Assembly: GCA_037954665.1 (NCBI GenBank)
Contig: JBBMOL010000367.1
Coordinates: 354,762 to 418,761, forward strand
DNA length: 64,000 bases
Origin: Laguncularia racemosa
Lineage: Eukaryota > Streptophyta > Magnoliopsida > Myrtales > Combretaceae
Direction of reading: 5' to 3'
The notes under the pieces are model-generated. The model was not told the origin of the DNA. It did no database searches and saw only the letters and a program-made list of their open reading frames with translations. Below, piece after piece: positions 41,997-53,596 of the stretch (position 1 is its first letter; the number at the start of each line of letters is the position of its first letter). The position numbers were made by a program, and so were the translations under genes.

Positions 41997-42960
41997 TGAT
42001 GTGCCTAAAAACCAAGATTAAGCACATGCAATTGGAACAAATTATAAACCTCAAGGCACTTGTTCAATCTCGGTTCAAAACTATTAGAATTTGCATGAAC
42101 CTTAATGGAGAGCAATGAAATCTAAATGCTCTAACTTTCAAATTAACAATTCCACAATGATAAAATCCTTCAATCAACACTAAACACAAATAATTTCATG
42201 TGAATTACATAACAAACAACAAGAACTAATTCAAAGATCCACTTTCTTAACAAAGTGATCCATGGTTCAAAGGCTAAATTGAAGGTTAAAACTTAAGGGC
42301 TAAAACCAATCAATTGTAGCAATAAGAAATTGATTACAAATGCAATCAAATTCGGTCAATAATACATCTAAATCAACCCTAGATACAACTCACTTGTGAT
42401 GAAAAGGAAATTGCAACAATGAAAATTGGACATTACTTACAAATTAGCCTTGAAGCCACTCGCCACAAACCTTAAATTGGGATTTGAAATTGATAAGAGC
42501 AATTTGAATTACGAAAACCCTAACCCTTACACATAGAGTGTTTGTTCTTTTCTGAAAATTTGGCTAACTCCTCAAAACCCTACTCAAGCAAGTATTTATA
42601 CTTGCTTCCTTTAAGGTTAAAAAGTCCACAAAATTACAAACTATGCCACTTTTAGGGTAGACGGTCCTAAAAGACAATTACAAGCAAATGAAAGTGTCCC
42701 AAAGAAAGATTATAACATAAATAGTCCAAAGAAACAATTACAAATACAAAAATAATAAGAATCCTCAAAGAGCCAATGCATCGAGGCGATGTCAATCACA
42801 ACGGGTTATTGGATGGGAATCTGATGATGTCCCTTTGCAATCTTCAAATGAAAGTCATTTGGCATCCCGTTGAGAAATATTATTGTACTTGTAAGATTAT
42901 TACTCAATATTTATTAATAAAAGAAATAAGGGTAAAATATGAGTGATTTGAATCTCATCA
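41997..42960 (-). repeat. Probable 5' LTR of element F (outer end uncertain)
   Basis: It starts with TGATGTGCC beside the primer-like site and contains a TATA box at 42592-42600 (TATAAATAC in sense). A matching CATCA end is possible at 42960. No partner LTR is present to confirm this. Confidence 0.4.
42592..42600 (-). promoter_or_regulatory. TATA box of element F LTR
   Basis: TATAAATAC on the minus strand, located within the probable LTR. Confidence 0.4.
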
Positions 42961-44526
42961 TCTAAATCGAGTTCTGTAACCATCTAGGTTGCCAAAAAAA
43001 TTCCCTTCAAGTAACTTTAGTAGATAGCTTAAGGGCCTCTACAATTCTAAGGCAAGAATTATTCTATAGTGTACTATAGGGAGTCTACCTTCTCTCTTAG
43101 ATAACAAAGACTCCTTTGAGTGCTATTTGGATCAAAGGGTTTGTAGTATATTCTCCTCACAAGGTTGCACGCTAGCTTGGGTTTGACTAAGGTACCCTGC
43201 GTGACTAATATTACTGATAACTTTAAGTTGTGTTATCGGTCACTCTCGCAGGTGACTATAGAAATATTCAACTGGAATTGTGTCAGTTATACTTTCCTTC
43301 TACAATTCTACAAGTCACTCTAGGGTTGCTTCTCCTGGCTGGCTAACATGGTCGAATTGCTTGTAAGCCTTTTGAGCATATGCTTTTGCTTTAGTAGATG
43401 ATACACTTCATATGCCTATTATGTACCGTTGGGAGTTTTTCCTTAAATTACTACCTAAGCCTAAGACTAAGCCTATGGGTGGTGCCTAAGAGACTATTGA
43501 ACGGGTGGATCAATGATTAGCATCTCCTATTGATGTGGGATTAGGGAGATCCTCTAAGAATAAACATCCATTTCTTCCATTGACAGAGGGTAGACAGACC
43601 AAGTGTACCTTTATTTATAAGGTAGCATCTTTGTATATTTCTTATTATTATGCATGTACATGTATTCTTTTTTACTAACTACCTTTGTCTCTTATATATG
43701 TGCAGGTTAAGATGGGCTCTAAAGTTCACTCTAGTACTTTTACTGATTCAACGACCGTTTCCATTCGAGTTGACGATGATCAAGACTTAGTGAAATTATG
43801 TGAAATCACCTATTAAAGATGGCATAAAGCGATAATGATGATTTTGAAGAGTTGAATGACTCTATTAGAGTTAGAGCACTTACTACTAGTACTGATGAGG
43901 TAGTCATAGAGATAAACGAGGATAATGATAACAATGATGTTGGTGACCATGCTAATGCACTGCTTTACTCAGGCACATATGAAGATGAGTTATATGTAGC
44001 TCCTATGGATATCCTTCCTCCCTTAGTCGCTACGAGGTCTCCCCAAGATAAGGAAGTGACTCCAAAGGTTTATGTTATGGTAGAGGAGACTACATCCTTT
44101 CGAGGATTCACTATACCTTTCTTGCTATTGGACTCATTCGAGACCCTTGATGCTATGGACATAGACTTTTGGGCTGAGTCTCCTATGTTAGGGACTAAGC
44201 TAGCTTGCACTATGGTGAAGATATTGGGGGAGACCATGTTATTGTTGAATAGGCCTTGGAATTCTTTGTTAGAGGTAGAACTTAAGCAGATGATTAAATG
44301 CATTGAGGGAGCTAGTCTTCTAAAGTTCAAAATTAATAGCTTAAAGCCTATTGTTGCTAAAGCCAAGAGGCTGTTGAGTTTCTACACTATTAAGAGGTGG
44401 CATGATGAACTGATGAATAAAGTGCAAGAGTTACAAGAAGTAGTTAAAGCAACCGATCTTGAGATGAAGGCACTTTTAGGAGACTCAGATCTTAAGTCCT
44501 CAGTAGGCTTAGATTGTCTTCCATAG
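42961..44526 (+). pseudogene. Plant-mobile-domain (PMD) type gene remnant
   Basis: Around 43120-43205 the plus strand translates, with two stops at Gln-like positions, as WIKGFVVYSPHKVAR, then LGFD and GT. This is a signature I recognise from plant-mobile-domain proteins. The 3' part keeps an open frame of 224 codons (43852-44526). It includes an acidic segment (EINEDNDNNDVGDH), a leucine-rich middle and a C-terminal coiled coil (RWHDELMNKVQELQEVVKATDLEMKALLGD). PMD proteins are linked to transposable-element silencing, and many are carried by transposons. Which of these this copy was cannot be told. Stops between 42961 and 43850 make it a pseudogene. Confidence 0.6.
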
Positions 44527-45211
44527 TTCAGCATGACTATGCTTTTGTGTTTATTTTAAAGCATTATATTGAAATCAATAAAGTTATTTGTGTATATATA
44601 TATATATATATGTGTGATCATGACTTATTCGCATGTACTTGCCATGAGTGATGCTAGTCACAATTACATTTTTTTAGTTAAGTTATTATGTTGCGCATTA
44701 AAGCAAAGCTTTCACTTGCTAGTAGCAATACATTAAATGGTTGAAACGACCAATCACACTTAAGTAGCGATATTGGTGTTTATTGCATAGTTTAATATAC
44801 TAGCATTGATGATTAAGAGGGTATTACCCAATTATATAATCATTTATTGTTCATTTTTGAATTTGTAGATATGTTTTTGCGAGCTAAGTATTTCATTTTT
44901 GTACTTAGGAGCACTTGCTCTGACCATGTGATAGCAATGCAAGAGGAAATAGTTTGTGCACTATGGAGATAACTCTCTAACTTTGCAATAACAAGATAAG
45001 TGGGTATTAAAAAGATAAGCATTGAAAAAACTCTAATAAATGTGAGCCATGCATATTATTCATGATAATTTGCAAATACATCATTCATTTCACAAATGAA
45101 ATTTTTTAACGTATTGAAAATTGATAGATGTAGTAACTTTATCAGTTGTTGGGTTCAGAAGCCTACAGTAACCCCTGTCATGGACCTCATGAATGATGAA
45201 GGGGCCTTCTG
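44527..45211. other. AT-rich flank of the Ogre 3' LTR, no gene seen
   Basis: It holds a (TA)n microsatellite at 44593-44611 and otherwise nothing recognised. It ends at the ATAAG target duplication. Confidence 0.6.
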
Positions 45212-45216
45212 ATAAG
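45212..45216. other. Target-site duplication ATAAG (Ogre 3' side)
   Basis: Directly precedes the Ogre 3' LTR and equals 12971-12975. Confidence 0.75.
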
Positions 45217-47313
45217 TGTCGAGTCTAATTTTTGAATTTTCCCATTCCTAATCTGATCTAGACTAGACCCTATGCTCATCTAATATAGATCCTTGACTTG
45301 AGTTAGGAACTTCGTTTAATTTTGGAGTCGCAACCCAACTGTTGTTGGGAAATATTGAATTAAGACTAAAGGAGCGGATTAGTCATAACTTGGACCACTA
45401 GTCGTCGTGATTTCCTCTTCTCGTTTTTGGTGAAAAGAGGAAAAGGAAAACCAGAGTTTCTAAGTTCGGAGGCTAACCTATTAAAACCTTACGGTTACCA
45501 CCTAATCTCCTAAAATTATCTCTATCTAGAAATGTCTTTTATTTTGTTTCTATTGCTTTGTGTTTTTGAATGAGTTATTTGAGAAAATGATTTTTTATTT
45601 AAATTTTATGGGTTGACCCAAACGGATGCCTACGTACCTGCTATTCAGGATCAAACAAGCCGTAGTTCGCTTTTCCTGAAAAGATTTAGTGGATTAGTGG
45701 ATTTTAATTTTGAAAATCTCTTTTGATTTATGTTTTAACTTTTTTGGGATTTTTCAAAAAAAAATCTAAACCTAAGCTTAATAATTTGATTTTTGAAAAT
45801 AATTTTTGGGGAAAAAAATAATTTTGGTTTTATTTAGAAAAGATTTTTCTAAGTAAAAAAAACTCATTTTTAAAAAATTTTTTTTAAATTTTTTAATATT
45901 TTTTGAAATTTTTTTTTATGATTTTTTTTGTTTTTATATTTTTTATGTTTTTTTCTATTCTTCCACATTTTTAAAATTTTTTGGGATATTTTTTAGTTTT
46001 TTTATAGTTTTTTATTATTTTTTATTTTTTTTTATTAATTTTTCATTTTTTTTGTGAATTTTTTTTAAAAATTTTATCCTAAGTTTTTTCTATCCTATTT
46101 TAAATTAAAGTTTTATTATATTTTCCTAAATTTTTTTTATTATTCTCACTTTTTATTTTTTATTTTTTTTTATTTTTTATTATTTTTTTTAAATTATTAA
46201 ATCCTAAAAAAAAAATTTAAATTTTCAACATTTTCTATTTAGGAAATATAAATAAAACATAAATAAATAAATAATAAATAAAAAATAAAAATTTAAATAA
46301 AAAATAAAAACAAATAAAAAAATTAAACAAAATTCGAAAAAACCCAAAAAATCCGATTATTTGGGTTTGGGGGGGGGGGGTGGGTTTGCGGTGGTTCGGG
46401 GCGGGTCGGGTCGGATCGTGGACAGGCGGGGGGGGAGTGCTCTTACGGGTTCGCGGCCTTTTGCGGGGGAGGTGTCAATCCTGGGTTTTATCGGGGGTGA
46501 GGAACCCAATGGTGGCGGTGGTTTGCTCCAGAAAGCTCCTGGTGGTTGTTTAGCTCCTGATGGGGTTCGGCTTCAATTTCCCCCGGGGTCTCCCGATTCC
46601 TTTTTTTTCTCACTTTTCTCCTTTTTACGTATTTGCTTCCTCACTTCATCCTCTTTTATAAGCATTCGAAATCAAATGGATAACTCGGATTTCCCCGATC
46701 AGGAAATTGGATTGAAGTTAAATGAACCCAAATCCGATTGTGTAAATCCTTTGATTTTTTGAGATTTTTCCAATTGGGTGTGTTTATCTCAAATTTTTTG
46801 AAGATTGTTGGATTTGTGCAAAAAATCGAATCAAAAAGCCGAAATTCGAATTTTTCCCCTCCCGCGTCTGGCCCCAGGTTTAAGACGATCACAGCCGCCT
46901 GCGTTCCCCCACCCCCCAATGCTGCCAGTGTTTTGGGGAAATGAAAAAATTGCAAATGGGAAATTTCCCCCGGTTTGAACCCAACCTCGCACGCGTACGC
47001 ACCCACTTAGCACGGCCGGACCAGTGAGTTTGCCCCCATTTTCTGATTTTGTTTATTTCGCAAATTATATATGAAGCATTTTTTTTTTTTTTTTTTATTT
47101 TTTGAAATTTCAAAAATTTGTAAAAATTTTTATTTTATTATTTTCCCTTTCTAAAATCATTTTTCAAAATTGTGTGTTTTCCAATTTTTTTTTAATTTTT
47201 TTTAAAATTTTTATTATTTTTGCAAATTAAGAAAAATTGGGAAAAAAAAAAAAAATGAAAATTGATTATTATTAATTATTATTTTTTTCCTAGGAAAAAA
47301 TGGGGTGTTTACA
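45217..47313 (-). repeat. 3' LTR of Ogre B (2097 bp)
   Basis: TGTAAACACC...GACTCGACA on the minus strand. It is homologous to 10792-12970. The first about 480 bp match closely. From about 45750 the alignment has many small indels and long T or G runs; the GC-rich region near 46365-46440, for example, becomes G homopolymers. It is flanked by ATAAG. Confidence 0.88.
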
Positions 47314-47327
47314 ACTGCCCTCTTTGT
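47314..47327 (-). other. Probable Ogre polypurine tract
   Basis: The minus strand reads CAAAGAGGGCAGT immediately before the TGTAAACACC LTR start. Confidence 0.6.
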
Positions 47328-47689
47328 AGTAAAGTTTGGAAAAACTTAACTACAAAGACAAGAAAAGGGCCCTTTTTGGCCTCTTAAATAGATAACCCTT
47401 GGTTTGGGGTTATCTGTAATTTTTTTTTTTTGGGGGAAAAAAGCTCAAAAATAATAACCCCCCATTTAAATGGGCCAACAATTTAGAGAATGTCCCTCCC
47501 CAAAAGTGTTTATGGCTGATATTGGCATAGGAAACATCTCAAACATTGTTTAGGATGTAGAAGAAATGAGATTTTGGAAACGTCTTTCAGACTGCAACCC
47601 TTTAAAAGAAATTTTCTTAGGAAGCCCCTTAGACTGGGTACCGTCAAAGAAGCTTGGTTAAACTACAACTGTTTGGAAAAATACCTTAA
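47328..47689 (-). other. Ogre 3' UTR between satellite and polypurine tract
   Basis: No ORF or clear repeat is seen; parts (47480-47700) already contain isolated TGCCCC/GGGCTGAC-like words. Confidence 0.5.
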
Positions 47690-48420
47690 AAAGTGTCCTT
47701 GAGCTGACTAACGAGGGAAATTAGGAAAGTGCCCCTCTTGGGCTAACTAACCTTTGATAAAAGTCCAAAAAAAGGCCCCCCCTTGGGCGACCCGAAAACA
47801 AATATTTAGGAAAATGCCCCCAAAAGGGGTGACTAACCTAGATAGAATGTCTCAAAAAGTGCCCCCTATGGCTGACCGAGAACAGTATTTAGGGAAATGC
47901 CCCCTATGGCTGACTAACTATGATAGAATGTTCAAAAGGGGCCCCCTAGGGTAACTTGAAGGGTGTTTTAGGAAAGTGCCCCCAAAGGGGTGACAAAACC
48001 CTTTTTTGAAAATGTAACAAAAAAGGGGCCCCCTATGGGCTACCTTGAAAAGATTTAAGAAAGTGCCCCCTTGGCTGACTAACTTTTTGATAAAATTCCC
48101 CCAAAAGTGCCCCCTAAGGGCTTACCTTTGAGAAATATTTAGGGAAAATGGGGCCCCTTTATGGGGTACAACCTATGATAAATTTTCAAAAAATGCCCCC
48201 TATGGGGGTAAATTTTTGAAAGATATTTAGGAAAAATCTCCTTGGGCAGACTAACCTAGATAGATTCTCAAAAAGTGCCCCCTATGGGCTGACCTTGAGA
48301 TTAGATATTTAGGAAAGTGCCCCTCTTGGGGTGACTAACCTATGATAGAATGTCTCAAAAAGTGCCCCCTATGGGCTGACCTTGAGAACAGATATTTAGG
48401 AAAGTGCCCCTTGGCTGACC
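47690..48420. repeat. Dimeric tandem repeat (42 + 45 bp) in the Ogre 3' UTR
   Basis: Two related half-units alternate: AAAGTGCCCCCTATGGGCTG then 'accttgagaacagatatttagg' (42 bp), and AAAGTGCCCCTCTTGGGCTG then 'actaacctatgatagaatgtctcaa' (45 bp). About eight dimers (87 bp each) fit. The last two (48240-48420) are clean and the earlier ones carry indels. Each half-unit holds a GCCC...GGGC hairpin. Ogre 3' UTRs are known to be hypervariable sources of satellites. Confidence 0.85.
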
Positions 48421-50024
48421 TTAAAAATAAAACCTATCCTGACAATTATATGATTTGCATATAGTGGTGAGTAGGGTCGAATCCACAGGGATTGGTAAAG
48501 ATATTTCTATTCAAAGGACAATAAAAGGAAAAAGGAAATGGGGGGTTTTTGTTTGTGAATCAAATAAAGTAAAACAAGGTAAGAAAATTCGTATATTGGT
48601 AAAAAGCCTAGCCAAAGGAATCAAGATGTTTAATTCTAGGAATTGATCATCAATGCAAATGTTCTCTATTCTTGTTCTAGATAAATTGGTTATGGTTATT
48701 AACAAGCTCTAACAACCTATCTCTCCTTACTTCCTCGATAACCTCGGACAAGCGCTTTGAATTATTTCTCTTATTGATTAAACAACCCCTTAGACAAGCG
48801 CTTAGGATTTAATCTATCAATAGCATTAAGATCTAGAGAGACCACCAATTCATGCCAGTAGATTATAAGATAACCTATTTAAACATGATCACACACCTCC
48901 ATAACATGAATTCGATCATCTCTTTTAAACCAAACATGTTATTGCGTCACTAAGACTAGAACAATCAAACAATTACGGATTTGACGTGCTAGTTGACAAT
49001 ATATTAACTTGCTAATTGAGTAGAAGAGCTCTATTCATACCAATCAACAAAGATAATAATGACAAAACGATTAGAAGATATATGAATACCCGAAAGCAAA
49101 GAATAGAATAAATACAAGTCAATTAGACCTCACAATTCGTGGAGAATTAAACATCTATGACCCTTTGGCTAGAAAAGTAGCTTAGCTACACATGTTCATC
49201 AATAAAACGAAAATAAAAGATAGAAACATAATGAACCCGGTTGCTTGCTCTGCCTCCAAGATTTCGATCCAAGGTTTTCAAGATCCAAAAGTTCAAAAGT
49301 TGTCCTAACCCTCTAGGGTTGGTTCTATTTATATTGTTAGGGGGTAGCATGTGATCTTTTGCTAGCAAGATACGAAAATATCTTTCCTTTTTCAAGTAGA
49401 TTTCGAGAAGTGAAGATTCGTCTGCCTGGCACGCCCAACACACGGCCGTGGATCAAGCCGTGTCATCCTCTGTGCATATTCTTCAAGTCTTCAACCGCGC
49501 CCAGTGTGAACCACGGTCAGACACACGGCCAGATTTCAAGTCGTGCCTTCATCTGTGCATAATCTTCAAGTCTTCATCCGTGTCCAGTGTGTACCACGGT
49601 TACACCCACGGCTAGATTTCAAGCCGTGCCTTCATCTGGTTGATGTTCCACACTTTCTTCTCCTTGGTCCTGGCTTCCACCACGGCTTCAAGCACGGTTT
49701 CTCCCACGGGTTCCACCACGGCCGTGCCTTTAAGCCGTGTCTCTCTCTGTTCAAAGTCCTCATTTTTGCCTTCTTGTCCAGTGTGTAGCACGGTTTGAAC
49801 ATTGGCCGTGCCTCAAACCGTGCTTCCTCGGTGGTGTAATTTCTTGTCTTGATCCAAGTTGTAGATGACTTCTCTAAAATACTTGAATTAGCATCCTTGA
49901 CTCCATTTAACCTGATTTATCACGATGATAGAATTAAAGTACCATTTCCTTATGATTTCTATAAAATCAATAATAATTTAACACAATTTATACTATAAAG
50001 ATTGAGTATAAAATGGCTCTATCA
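48421..50024 (-). repeat. 3' LTR of Athila A (right copy)
   Basis: It begins TGATAGAGCC on the minus strand at 50024, beside the polypurine tract, and carries a TATA box at 49325-49333. It joins the satellite at 48420 without the terminal 'tgatgggtgttgagtcc' present at 856. Diagnostic differences from 856-2479 and 53597-55210 show that it is the other LTR. Confidence 0.9.
49436..49830. repeat. CACGG...CCGTG palindrome array in 3' LTR A
   Basis: Same array as 1896-2277. Small differences such as GGCCGTGCC at 49720 and 49804 complete palindromes that are imperfect in the 5' LTR. Confidence 0.8.
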
Positions 50025-50038
50025 AATTCCCCCACACT
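50025..50038 (-). other. Polypurine tract of Athila A
   Basis: The minus strand reads AGTGTGGGGGAATT directly upstream of the 3' LTR. Confidence 0.85.
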
Positions 50039-51420
50039 AAACTCTTGCTTGTCCTCAAGCAATTGCATCAAATCAATTGAGAAATCTATCATAGATTATA
50101 CAAACTTTCTTTTCATCATTCCAAGCATCTATTCATTTGTAATTCATGACTTGTAATTTAATGTCTACTACTTCAACCCAATTGGTTTCCTGTGATCAAA
50201 TTACTATGGACAAAATTCAATAGCTAATCTAAACAAAACAAACTTTAATCCTCATGTTTAGCAAAAGAATTTTTATTCCAAAAGTAAATACTTAATCCAC
50301 TAAGGAAAAACACCCAATTAAACTTCATTGGATATTATCAAGCATATAATCCTTGCATATAAAGTAAAAGCATATGGTATAAGCTCTTTGCTAGATATTC
50401 TCCCTTTTGTACATCTTTGTTTTATTCAATGAATGTTATATTCATGTTCTTTTGATTTATTCAAGCATCTGTTTTGACGGGTTTTTGCCGCTTCTTTTCA
50501 TGAACTTTTGCCTTTTTCGCCCTTATCGTTATAGTGAGTTCATTGAGTCGGCAACATCCCGAGCTCATCACTCAAGTGACCGGGTTTTGAGATACCCCTA
50601 CGGACTCTTCCTCACTCTAACATTCAAGTTTGAATACTCTTAACTCAATTAGTTGAATCATTGGAGTAATGGCTATGCTTGATTCTTTTTTTTTTTTTTA
50701 AGTGTTATGATTTGCTTTACAAACAACTTCAAAGAGTATACATAGCTAATATAACCTAGAAGTAAACTTGTTTTTTTTCACTTAGGGACTCGACTTACTC
50801 TTAGACTTCCAATTCTAAAGCTAAATACAAGGTAAATTTGTTTCTTAAAGATTTCACTACTTAATTTTAACCATGTATTCTAATCACAGCAGTGGGTGAG
50901 TAAAGCATTTGAACAAGTTCAATTTTACATTTTGTAGATGCTTATTACAACATTTAGTACAATCTCTAGATTTCATGATAATTTTGAAAAACTTTGGCTT
51001 AAAATTGCTTAAGGACAAACATTCAGAGTATAAGTTAGTTCTCTATTCTCTATGTTTTATTATCCTCTCCCCCACTTAGCTTGAACAGTGTCCTCACTGT
51101 TCCTAATTCAGCACAATTGAAGAGGAATTAACAACACAAAGGACATTAGAGAATAAGAGAAAGGAAATATTGGTTTCTTCCCTGTATTGGAGTGCTCCCT
51201 TTAAGCTCTGGAAAGTGTCATCTAATGATATGTATCCTTGCTGCAGCCGATCCAAAGAGTTCAAGACTACACTAAAATCAAAACAAACTAATAAAACAAA
51301 ACAAAACTAAAACAAACCAAAACTAATGCAAAACAAACTTTCTTTTTTTTTTTTTACATGGGTTGCCTCCCATAAGCGCCTTTCTTTAACGTTTTTGGCT
51401 AGCCCCCTTCCTGGCAAAAT
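50039..51420 (-). other. Athila A 3' noncoding region with conserved block
   Basis: The order of signals matches element C: 'cttgtcctcaagca' near 50048, the 'gagttcattgagtcggca' block at 50535, CCCCCACTTAGCTTGAACAG at 51070, then T-homopolymers and 'gggttgcctcccat' at 51360. No ORF of note. Confidence 0.7.
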
Positions 51421-51900
51421 ATTGGATAAGGATTGGATTCCACCCTTTGGGTCCTGTGGTATGGGTTAAAACATCGAACAAAACAGGAGATGGGTTAATA
51501 GCATCCGTAACAAAAAAGGAGAGATACGTTAGGATTTTCAGGGATCATAAATTTAAAATTTAATCACTTCACCAAAAAATTTTCCTAGTGAGGGTGCCAT
51601 CATTTACTCGATTTTCTTTTAGAAGTTTTAAAGGGAAATGGTCCCCTAATAATATCAGTGATGAATTTGGAGAATCATTGCCCATGTCAAGCACATAAAA
51701 ACAGCGGGAAAAAACCAACCCTTGACTTGAACTAAAATCCCTAGAACCCCCTAGGATAAACATTGGACCTATCAAAAGTTGAAAAAATAATCCCCTTTTT
51801 AAAGGACCAACAAAAAAAAAAAAAGGCATGAATTTGAAGAAGCTCCTAGACAACATGGTTTAGCGATTCCAAGAAACCTTTTTTGAAAGGGGATGTAAAC
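51421..51900 (-). pseudogene. pro: Athila A protease remnant ending at the pol deletion
   Basis: The minus frame 51856-51569 contains FYVLDMGNDSPNSSLILLG and VNDGTLT, the C-terminal part of an Athila protease. It is followed at 51540-51450 by degenerate linker sequence, and then, instead of RT, by the 3' noncoding region. The stretch carries many small indels, so the frame is approximate. Confidence 0.6.
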
Positions 51901-53546
51901 AACCTGGATCCTGCATTTAGGAGGGGCTTCTTCTGAAAAATGGCGGAAACATTTTCATCACACTAACTTTTCTTTGCCTTTCAGCTTCCTTTTTTTAGTG
52001 CACAATCCTTGGGAATCTACATAGCGCGGTATTTGTTTAATTGCATCAAAAAAGGAAATATTTACCTCGACTTTACAAAAACGTTTCCAGAATCTCTTTT
52101 TTTTCCCGTTCCTTCTTGGTTTTGCTAATCTGGAGGGGAAAGGAGGTGGTTAAGTGACCTTATCTAAACTAAGACTTCAAATCGGGTGCCCTCTGGCTCG
52201 GAGTCGAAGTCTCTTTTGGTCTCTTCCTCAAGTTTGAGGATTTCCTTTCTTATTGATCCCTGCAATTTGTTCCACTTCTCAAGGTAATGCATTAACGCTT
52301 TGTTTGGGGTTTGGAAAGTTTGAGAAGGTAACTTACCTTGGGTTTCTCCCTTTTACATGAAGCAATTGGTTACCTTTTCTCCAAGTTTTAAATGCTTTGC
52401 TTTTTTTCCTCCTAAAATTGTTTGGTATTCAAGCTAGAGATTTTAAAAATTTCCCTAAAGGGGGCATACCTGAAGGGAAGGAGCTTGGGGTAGGGGAGTG
52501 GCTTGGCTGGAATTGGGGAAATTTTGGGGTTATTGCCATTGGGAAGTTAGGTACCCCTCCACCCGGATTGTAAGTATTCAAATAGGGGTCATTTTTTCCT
52601 TTTGGGTTGCCCGGGAAAATCCGCCTACCTTGGGTGTTATGTTGTCATTTTTGCAATGTGGGGACATGCGTCGGATGATTGAGCAGCGCAAATTCCACAA
52701 CCTTCACCTGTTTTTTCCAAGAGCTACTGTCAAAAGGGGAGGTAAGATTAAATTTGATGTTAAAGGTGACACATTTACCTCTTTATTTCCTTAAAGAGAT
52801 TTGCCTATCCCCAAATTTGTTGGAATTGCGCCTAATGGAGATCAATTCCTGCTTTACCCCGGGTTTTGTTTACTATGGCGCCTCCACTTGCAGCATCCTC
52901 ATCTTTCTTTCCACGGAAGTAGGCCTTCTAGAGATTTGGATGGGGGGGTTGTTTGATATCCCCTGTTGTGGGACTTGCAACAATTTCTTTCCCCCCTCCC
53001 AAAATCATGAAGGTCCGGTGTCCCTTTGTTTTATACCAAAATTTCTCTTCTTATACCCGCGGCTCTGGATGCGGGGAAGAATTTTCCAAGAAAAGTCTCA
53101 CCATATCGTCCCTGTGGGTTTTAAACCGGAGGCAAATAAAAAACCCAAATTTTTGCTTTAGTACTTAAAAAAAAATGGAAAACCGGGAGCTTGATTTTAT
53201 GTCGGGTTTTCCTTGCGGGCCCCATACTAAACAACCCATATGGAATTTTCAAAGCTTTGAGGATCTTCATTTTCAAGACCAGAATGTAGGGAGAGATGTA
53301 TAACCCAGATTTCAATTCGAATTCTCGGCGTTCGGGGGAGTGAATACAAAGTGGGTTTTGATTCACACCGGGCAGCCAATCCCTTAAGGTTTTTCTCGAG
53401 ATTTGCCATGTCTTCCCCTTTTTCAGAATCAAAAAAACAAGTCGTACTAAGTTTTGGCCCGGGATGATCTAGCTTCTTGTGAATCTTTGAGTCTTCTCAA
53501 TTCCGGGTTATAAAGTTAGTTCACCTGTTTTGGGAAAAAACGAGTC
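51901..53546 (-). pseudogene. gag: Athila A gag, right copy (indel-riddled)
   Basis: 52800-53546 aligns with 1-804, with a small deletion every few tens of bases. The start codon region at 53542 reads 'gagtcaacaag' instead of 'gagtcatacaag', so the ATG is lost. A Cys/His knuckle-like sequence is visible at about 52640-52700. The damage may reflect sequence quality and not biological decay. Confidence 0.7.
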
Positions 53547-53572
53547 AACAAGAATGAAATAAATTTACACCA

Positions 53573-53589
53573 ATCCCCGAACGGCGCCA
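53573..53589 (-). other. Primer binding site of Athila A, right copy
   Basis: TGGCGCCGTT-CGGGGA on the minus strand, lacking one GC pair relative to 833-850. Confidence 0.7.
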
Positions 53590-53596
53590 AAAAATT

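Noticed and set aside
46361..47113. ORFs of 60-133 codons in the Ogre 3' LTR with Gly- or Lys-rich runs
   Set aside because: They arise from smeared G and A homopolymers in low-quality sequence and are absent from the cleaner LTR copy.
47690..48420. Repeat with regular spacing that might be taken for a CRISPR array
   Set aside because: Spacers are not unique; both half-units repeat, and the array sits in the 3' UTR of a plant retrotransposon.
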